A stretch of 64,000 bases of DNA from Nonomuraea sediminis (GTDB lineage Bacteria > Actinomycetota > Actinomycetes > Streptosporangiales > Streptosporangiaceae): contig NZ_JAHDTI010000015.1 in NCBI RefSeq assembly GCF_018531495.1, forward strand, positions 239,286-303,285, given 5' to 3'. Positions 60,101-64,000 of this stretch are shown here, piece after piece; position 1 is the first letter of the stretch, and every line of letters begins with the position of its first letter. The position numbers were made by a program, and so were the translations under genes. The notes beneath the pieces were generated by a model. The model searched no databases. It worked only from the letters and a program-made list of their open reading frames with translations, and was not told the DNA's origin.

Positions 60101-60850
60101 GTACACCGAGCCCGCCGCCAGCTGCGTAGCCAACGCCGCATCCAACGCTCGCGCCGCGTTGGTCTTGGCATCCTTGCTGCGGGTGAACGGCTTGACCTGG
60201 GCAGGGGCGGCGTTCGTGGGAGCGGCCTCCACTTCGGCCGTCAGCGTCCCCGCCTTGAGATCGTTGATCGCCTTGACCACGGTCGGCCGTACGACGCAGT
60301 CGCGGGGCCGGGGACTCTGCAGCACGCACGCCGGCAGCCGCACCAGCTGCAGCCGGTCGGCGAAGTTCCCGCCGAAGGCGTCACGGAAGGCCGCATACGA
60401 AAACTCCGCCCGCACGGTGCCCGGCGACCCTGCGCTATCGGCGCGCACCAGCTGAGCCGCCAACCCCACTCCGCCCAATGCACGTACCGCATCCGGCGCC
60501 AGCGTCTCCACCTTCACCTTGCCCGGTGAGCCGCCCTTGGCCTGCCCCACCTTCACCGGCAGGGCCCCTGCATCGGTCACCTTGCCCGGTTCTGGCAGCG
60601 TCACTGTCGCGGTGCCCGGCTTGGGCCACACCGGCTTCTGAACGCTCACCTTGGGCGTCGTCTCCTCCGCGCCCTTGACCGTCTTCTTCTGCGGTAGGGG
60701 CTGCCCATCGACCGACCGCTCCGGATCCGGCCCAGCCGCGGAGGCTGGTTCGACGAGTGGCTCCGGGACTCCCACCCCGGAAACCAGCAAGGTGGCCACC
60801 AGAGCGACAACCAGCGCGACCAACCACACCCGCACACGTCGAACCCGCAT
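54143..60850 (-). CDS. RHS/YD-repeat polymorphic toxin with Hint and PD-(D/E)XK-like tail
   Basis: A 2235-residue protein; ATG at 60850 follows GAAGGGG. Signal peptide 1-38 (VWLVALVVALVATLLVSGVG). An N-terminal region has SpvB/TcB-like text (YDVPLPEAPTVAGDGPDLSL). More than 15 YD repeats (YDDLGRHTTLW type) follow, then the RHS core end LNYLGARYYDPTIAKFISTD ... NPIGLSDPDG near residue 1841. A 150-residue linker leads to a Hint domain (1992-2134: CNSFSADTEILMADG, TTQQHPFWDE, YVLAGAAPVLVHN). The toxin tail is 2135-2235, with Asp2180 (VRRVDIAGE) and Glu2194-x-Lys2196 (DLYEIKG). Tail and linker are richer in AT than the core, which points to module exchange. The shell is expected to encase and the Hint to release the nuclease. 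Confidence 0.92.
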   Translation of the reverse strand: MRVRRVRVWLVALVVALVATLLVSGVGVPEPLVEPASAAGPDPERSVDGQPLPQKKTVKGAEETTPKVSVQKPVWPKPGTATVTLPEPGKVTDAGALPVKVGQAKGGSPGKVKVETLAPDAVRALGGVGLAAQLVRADSAGSPGTVRAEFSYAAFRDAFGGNFADRLQLVRLPACVLQSPRPRDCVVRPTVVKAINDLKAGTLTAEVEAAPTNAAPAQVKPFTRSKDAKTNAARALDAALATQLAAGSVYLLATALTGPGGNWGATDLKPSGTWQAGTSGGGFDYDVPLPEAPTVAGDGPDLSLQYDASSVDGQGDWTNNQSSPVGAGWDLNAGFIERRYARCQADNYNDPDTADLIWTATEAGSAGRALCWESPDANDNDPSTNDMTQSELLLNAGGKSARIVKDATSGAYKTVPDLGWRLEQVTGGANGQPYWKVTNQQGQVWRFGYTADAQWQVPYIGNDAGEPCYDKYQRNDTPPTCTGVWRWNLDQEVDRNENVTDYSYTPETNYFCMPSCAHEIYRVLPYTSGGVLAQVRWGSNSQVAGSVPTARTTFTTVDRDVADWPSDMRCTQQVGCANGALAFFATKKLTSVLAESLNPSSGSWEQVDRLDLRQTWINQRTDFGPPSDPALWLDTVQETGLAASPSITLPPEDFDAVMLAGAMDYTNTSDWPQQLSWRMVPRIAAIGNGMGGRIEVTYGQADPCGGGKGRDGSNYFADKTGDCYDKDKGSDPGAGYESWTRYFKQLATKVVERDMVGGSPDMVHAYEFVGSPRWANPIQFAQPNLAPNASDWRGYQTVRTVEGSGTDPSAYSVNTKTFLRGTGETVTTFDGATITDVQALQGYVLQEQEWKMTALSPRAYTEVSSTRHEYTVQNTGNGPGTLDPAFILRTRDRSRELVTGGTWRYTDERTAYNADGLPIKVNDYGQDGITTDNSCISTTYARNTDPGQYLVDFPAIVEKHAGDDCVNGALIGKTVTLYDLGTDPATNKPSDGNVTEARAYADASTVSTAKATFDEYGRPLTATDPLGKTTRTTYTPAVGWPKDGITITNPLGHTSTAKLSHLLGDPISAVDANGKTIEADYDALGRATTLWRPGQPRSGGTPTATVSYAIPWDGSLGQPTAPIKTTAQQLLTGSGTSAKWLTTASYDDGLGRTRESQAASPAGGRIVTVTAYDPRGLTLATSDPVYNSAAPGSGLLNPVLTDLPQWTKTVYDDQERPTAAISYHLGAELRRTTTAYPGLDRTEVTPPVGAKTATITDAYDRTIKVEEWADATTHNDTSYSYDLNGNPTSTTDANGNVRTTTFDWLGRRTAASDPDAGRSTYGYDLAGQLTWSINGKGQKVSHSYDDLGRHTTLWSGDVGTGTKLAEWTFDTVAKGQPTASTRYVGGQAYTDTVTAYDDDYHSTASKTTIPASEGNLAGDYAFISSYDAAGNLREETLPAAGGLPVEKLTHTYTDLGFVRGLTSDLGGGFTYLKDTALTPTGQLASRQLGGNGQIKRTAERDASTDWLSRVTTQTKADTASPQTVQDDRYSYDLGGQITRVLDAASAIPGTTDGQSECFAYDGLLHLKTAYTTTASSCTGTGDGQGIDPYNQAYSYDKVGNLTSLTDNGQTATYTYPTPGATAVRPNAVTSITRPTGTDSYTYDNSGQLTTRTVGGKQGTFNWNELGQLTSATVDGQQTSMIYDADGDRLIRRDPDGSSTLYLGSTELKLSGGLVAGKRYYSSADGAQIAMRDATGVTWLLSGSHGSTQLAINDTTGTVNRERYLPYGQRRGSDDLPFTDRGFLGKIEDAATGLNYLGARYYDPTIAKFISTDPELDPRKPEWANPYSYAGNNPIGLSDPDGLRVDAGGGRDPDAGRRANTTFDQTHYGSGKKKTRERINNEVKNHTTPYLSEMSKKPTKGGKPGKPGSTSTQHKLPTLHLDCVGSGGHKACDPVPEFSPLQIGVFTWLKKYYDATKIAGACVQSKYAKECEQSINDLAGPTIINKLRRLSECNSFSADTEILMADGTHERIDKIQNGDKVVATDPDTGKTAIKNVVALHKNRDTQLADVTVLTETGQNITIYTTQQHPFWDETRHAWVEAADLTPGDRLRTLKAATLVVEVRTFSGSQDMYNLTVAGIHTYYVLAGAAPVLVHNTKCPHSNDIGAVAQKRAEEILGKRYPGGKMHTQFEIWTPHGVRRVDIAGENSRGGFDLYEIKGNGSNYPSRERKKDKWIEENLGWKTQVWRFSVKCQCYTR

Positions 60851-61440
60851 ACCGCACCCCTTCAAGGCACGCTGACGCAGACCTCGGGCAACGAGGTCTC
60901 ATGCGCCTAAAACGGACATAAAGACGATCAATCGGACTGTGCGCGACAATCCAAGATCGGTCAACGCCGGGAAGGTCGCTTTCCCAATGCGCACAGTCAA
61001 GTCGCATCAACCGCGACGATCATGTTCGCTGGTCAACCGGCGTGTCGCGGCGAGCGCTTTCCCGAAAGATTTCAGTGTGTGACGTGCGTCACATCAGCAT
61101 GGAAGGTTCAGAGAGAACGCCGTCCACCACGCTGGAACACGCTGAAGCGGATGCCGAGGCATGCGGACTGCCCCTGGTTCGCCCTGATCGAGGACGACCA
61201 CTTCCGGACCATCGCACGAAACCGCGCTTCCGAGCGGGACAGGCAACGGTCACGCCCGACCTTTCAGAGGATCAGGAAGAGTCCGTGCCGGATGGACATG
61301 GAGGTCTGCCATGCCTGATCTACCTTCTTGATCGTCCAAGAGGTGATCAATTCGCCCGTCCTCCACTACCGCCCTCGGCACACTGCCTCACTGCCGGTCG
61401 CGGCGGCAACCGGTGAAGCTCGACGAGTGTGAGGTACTCC
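60851..61440. promoter_or_regulatory. 590-bp control region upstream of the toxin gene
   Basis: No gene is supported. It contains a CRP-type palindrome at 61078-61093. On the plus strand a weak frame from 61022 has no coding character. It serves the toxin gene (minus) and possibly the secreted protein gene (plus). Confidence 0.5.
61078..61093. promoter_or_regulatory. CRP-like site TGTGACGTGCGTCACA
   Basis: Exact TGTGA-N6-TCACA palindrome with seven-base arms. This matches the CRP/cAMP consensus used in actinobacteria. It lies 228 bp upstream of the toxin start and about 350 bp before the secreted protein gene. Regulation by a Crp protein is inferred. Confidence 0.6.
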
Positions 61441-61809
61441 ATGCGACTGCGTTCCATCTGCGTCACTGCCCTGGCCACGGCCTTGTCGTGCGTTGTAGGT
61501 AGCGGATCGGCGTACGCGGGAATCGGCTCATACGAAATCACGTGGGATGGTTTCGTGGCCACCGTCAACGCAGACCGCACACATATCCAGATCTGCGATG
61601 ACAACCGCAATCCTGGCTATCGCGCCATGGCCCGATACAGCACGTCCTACCTGCAGACCTGGACGGTGACCGCGCCCAACGACTCCTGCAAGAGCGACCG
61701 CACCTACATCAGCCATATCACCCATGTTCAGGTCTGCAGCGGCTATGAAAAACTCGGAAGCATCACCTGGGATTGCTCGCCGTACCGGACGCTGGACAGC
61801 AGCGCCTGA
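61441..61809 (+). CDS. Small secreted protein, 122 residues
   Basis: ATG at 61441 with GTGAGG upstream. Signal peptide 1-26 (SICVTALATALSCVVGSGSA, cleavage after AYA). The 96-residue mature part has four cysteines (ICDD, DSCKSD, QVCSG, WDCSP), enough for two disulfides, and many Thr/Tyr/Ser residues. Small cysteine-paired proteins of this kind include inhibitors, lectin-like folds and antimicrobial factors. No family was recognised. Its position next to a secreted toxin may be chance. Confidence 0.7.
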   Translation: MRLRSICVTALATALSCVVGSGSAYAGIGSYEITWDGFVATVNADRTHIQICDDNRNPGYRAMARYSTSYLQTWTVTAPNDSCKSDRTYISHITHVQVCSGYEKLGSITWDCSPYRTLDSSA

Positions 61810-62004
61810 GGCTGCATGTGGCGCAGCGGGCAAAACACGCTTAGCTGGGGATCGCCATCCTCAAGTCCGGTGACCACCGGCTGGCCCTCTCCCGGCATGC
61901 CCGAGACCGTAACGATTCGACGGAGCAGCCCCGCGATGGCTACCCGCCCAGGGCGACCCGCCGACGTACCGGAAGGCGTGTTTCTCCAGGGTCATGTCCA
62001 AGGC
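61810..62004. other. Short intergenic segment
   Basis: About 195 bases between converging genes. An overlapping open frame starting at 61816 lacks a ribosome site and was not called. No clear terminator hairpin was found. Confidence 0.4.
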
Positions 62005-63429
62005 TCACCCATGGTTGACGACCCGATTGAGATCGGCGACGAGGTCTCCTACCGCAGGGGTCCGGTGGGCGCTCGGCCTAAGATCGTCACGTAGGCGACG
62101 CAAGAGATCGACGCAGCGGACGGAGGTAACTGTGGATAGGCGACCGAGGGTACGTCGTCCCATCGTCACGGCTTGATCAAGGTGACCGGCTTGCGTGTAG
62201 GCCAGACTGAGCCAGGCACCGTGCAGTAGTGCCGATCGCTGGTAGGGGCTGGTGGAGTCCACCAGGGCCCTGTCTCGCAGCAGGATCTCCGCGTCGCGAA
62301 GCAACTGTGTCTGGCGTGCGGGGATACGCCGGGCCAAGGTGACGAGGCTCCGTCCGGCGATAGCGTCGAGTTCGGTGCGGTCGACGTAGTGCGCCCAGCG
62401 GGGCGTGCGGTCTGTTTGCTCGTGGGCGCGGTTTAGCATCGTCAGAGCGTGATCGCGAGCGCGGCGGAAACTGGTCAGATCACCGGCAGCGGAGAAGGCG
62501 AGCCCGCTGCGTGCTGCGATGAGCGCTTGCACGGCGGTGGGAGCTTCGGTGCAGGCTTCCTGTGCTGCTGAGGCGAGTTGCAAGGCGTCGTTGATCTTAC
62601 CGAGTGCGGTTGCCTGGTTGCTCATCAGGCCCAGGATGCTGGATGCCAGAGCCCGATCGTCGGCTGCTTGAGCGGCGTGCAGCCCGGCCAGATACCAGCG
62701 TTGCGCCTCGCCATCGCGTTGGCTTTCGTGGGCCATGAATCCTGCGGTCTGGGCCAACTGGGCGAGCGCAGCGCACAGCCGCCTGCCGGTCGGCGCGTCG
62801 TAGCGGGCGGTGCGCAGCAGGCGGCTGACGCAGTTGAACTGGTCGGCGACGAAGGTAGTCGCTGCTCCGCCTTGCTGATCGTCCAGCTGCTGAGCTTTCG
62901 TAACGATCTCTTCAATGAGCGACACCACGGCATCGGAGACCTTTCCCATTCCCTGAGCCGATGCCATCGTCGGTGGAGGGTAGTCGAGCCACTGCCAGGC
63001 TGGCCGCGTCAGCAAAACGCCAGAGATCACCGTGAATCTCCGCCGTGTCAGCATGCCGTGGGACCACTCTTTCAAGAGTCGTAGCAATCCTGCGCCATCC
63101 CAGGCTACGTCGAGTCGATGATTTGCCGGGAGCAGAGACGGCGCTCGGGAGGCGCAGTACGCCGGCCACACATGATTGAAGGCGACCGGCTCGCCGATGG
63201 CCTCAGACAGCACCTCGACGACGACATCCGGCACTGGAGCATGGGGAACCTGTCCATGGTGGAGCCAGCGGTACGGGGTTTTCTCATGGACACGCCGACT
63301 TTCGCTGACTCGAGCCAGGGCGGCGTTGACCTTCCGCGCCAGCGTCTCTGGCCGCCATCCGAGCGTATCGAGCAAGAGCTGCAAGTTCTGGTTGGGACCC
63401 ACGCCGTGTTGTGCGGATGCGCTGGTCAT
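62005..63429 (-). CDS. XRE-type regulator with TPR-like C-terminus
   Basis: A 474-residue protein started at MTSASAQHGVGPNQNLQLLL (63429). The first 80 residues carry a helix-turn-helix-like region (NLQLLLDTLGWRPETLARKV, TPYRWLHHGQVPH). A helical repeat domain (LLRTARYDAPTGRRLCAALA, QRWYLAGLHAAQAADDRALA) fills the rest. Many such regulators occur in Streptosporangiales, often next to small ATPase genes such as the decayed P-loop gene that diverges from it. It probably senses a cellular signal and controls its neighbour. Confidence 0.82.
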   Translation of the reverse strand: MTSASAQHGVGPNQNLQLLLDTLGWRPETLARKVNAALARVSESRRVHEKTPYRWLHHGQVPHAPVPDVVVEVLSEAIGEPVAFNHVWPAYCASRAPSLLPANHRLDVAWDGAGLLRLLKEWSHGMLTRRRFTVISGVLLTRPAWQWLDYPPPTMASAQGMGKVSDAVVSLIEEIVTKAQQLDDQQGGAATTFVADQFNCVSRLLRTARYDAPTGRRLCAALAQLAQTAGFMAHESQRDGEAQRWYLAGLHAAQAADDRALASSILGLMSNQATALGKINDALQLASAAQEACTEAPTAVQALIAARSGLAFSAAGDLTSFRRARDHALTMLNRAHEQTDRTPRWAHYVDRTELDAIAGRSLVTLARRIPARQTQLLRDAEILLRDRALVDSTSPYQRSALLHGAWLSLAYTQAGHLDQAVTMGRRTLGRLSTVTSVRCVDLLRRLRDDLRPSAHRTPAVGDLVADLNRVVNHG

Positions 63430-63627
63430 GGCAGAGGACTCCAAGTGCAGGCCGGTGGCCTCGACTGTAGCTGGTCCGTGCCCGGGCGGTAGCGAAGCGC
63501 ACCATCCGCACCGCCTGCCTGTCCATCCGCACGTCCCGCACGGCTGATTTCCCTGTCGCCGAGGCGCCTGTTGGCAGAAGGTGAAGGCGTTCAGCAAGTT
63601 CGAGTACGCCTGATGGGGAGGACGGTC

Positions 63628-63994
63628 GTGATCAAAATCGCGCTCTTTGGGCAGCCAGGAGCCGGTGAGTCCACCTTCGGTGCATCAAAGCTCGCCAACG
63701 GCAGGCCGCTGGTCATCGACTCCGAGGAGCCGCCGCCTCCACCGGCCAAGGACACCTCCCCTATGACCTACACCTGGATACCGTCGTGCCGCTCTACCTC
63801 TGCGGCTCCCTCATGCCACCAATACGGACGCGCTCGCCCACAGCAGGCTCCACCTGGCCGATCTCGTAACGCGCCTAGTGCTCTGGCCACACAGGTTCAC
63901 CGGTTCGGGGGTCGTGGTGGTTGGACTGCCGCTGAGCGACCACGCGGCGCGCAGGCGTGATCCGAGTTATCGGGTGGCCCCTGTCAGCCCCTGA
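63628..63994 (+). pseudogene. Decayed P-loop gene
   Basis: GTG at 63628 with GGGGAGGA upstream reads IKIALFGQPGAGESTFGASK, a Walker A motif whose lysine is replaced by glutamate. After LANGRPLVIDSEEPPPPP a frame change gives HLPYDLHLDTVVPLYLCGSL. Another gives TNTDALAHSRLHLADLVTRL and VVVVGLPLSDHAARRRDPSY to TGA at 63992. Intact relatives are larger ATPases near XRE-TPR regulators. Loss of the lysine plus two frameshifts make it dead. Confidence 0.5.
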
Positions 63995-64000
63995 ACTGCG

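Noticed and set aside
61816..62094. 92-residue plus-strand frame
   Set aside because: No ribosome site, and its 3' third is antisense to the XRE-TPR gene.

Overview
The window is high-GC actinobacterial DNA. The organism is inferred to be a mycelial actinomycete of the Streptosporangiales type (Nonomuraea or Streptosporangium-like). The support is GC-rich codon use, SARP- and LAL-type giant regulators, AICE-type integrative elements, Wbl/XRE-TPR regulator types and the actinobacterial sepX-rimJ-mogA-moaC-glp-galU cluster. The genus is a guess from gene types, not from any search.

Region 1 (1-9.5 kb) is a decayed accessory zone. It holds a frameshifted IS5 transposase end, a TetR repressor with a GTAC-rich operator, a collapsed oxidoreductase remnant and a small membrane protein. 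A 13-residue leader ORF lies before an MFS exporter, and a phosphotransferase gene is killed by an amber codon and a frameshift. LtrA and DinB-fold genes follow, then two more genes broken by in-frame TAG codons. Several dispersed repeats, including a 90-bp repeat ending in a twin 12-mer, are scattered through it.

Region 2 (9.5-21.7 kb) is regulator plus hydrolase territory. A 1109-residue SARP/BTAD-NTPase-TPR regulator is followed by hydrolase and transposase fossils. Then come an MBL-fold hydrolase, a wbl pseudogene, two alpha/beta hydrolases, a 915-residue LAL (LuxR) regulator and a divergent exported alpha/beta hydrolase.

Region 3 (21.7-36.3 kb) is an accretion island at tRNA-Ala(CGC). 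The 3' part of the tRNA is repeated at 21971, 25448 and in the intact gene at 36247-36320. Each copy sits just downstream of an integrase or integrase remnant in the same orientation. Between the first two copies lies a truncated element (rep fragment, xis, int). Between the last two lies a 10.8-kb element with cargo (pentapeptide protein, GntR proteins, an XRE-isochorismatase pair), small membrane proteins, an FtsK/Tra translocase, a repeat-rich cis site, xis, a ribbon-helix-helix protein and int. I find no replication initiator in the larger element.

Region 4 (36.3-48.3 kb) is stable core: sepX/glpR, GNAT, mogA, moaC, glp(moeA), galU, divergent 5-formyl-THF cyclo-ligase, a K+/H+ antiporter, an FmdB-like zinc ribbon, a DHA2 exporter with a winged-helix tail, MTAP, a SAF-domain protein, mscL and an M15 peptidase.

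Region 5 (48.3-64 kb) starts with a proline-biased tandem-repeat desert and tRNA-Arg(CCT). A serine recombinase with one in-frame TAG reads into that tRNA. An IS630 fossil follows, then a polymorphic toxin locus: a 2235-residue exported YD/RHS protein with a Hint domain and a C-terminal PD-(D/E)XK-like nuclease tail. A small acidic candidate immunity gene and a dead SUKH immunity gene lie just downstream of it. A small secreted protein, an XRE-TPR regulator and a decayed P-loop gene close the window.
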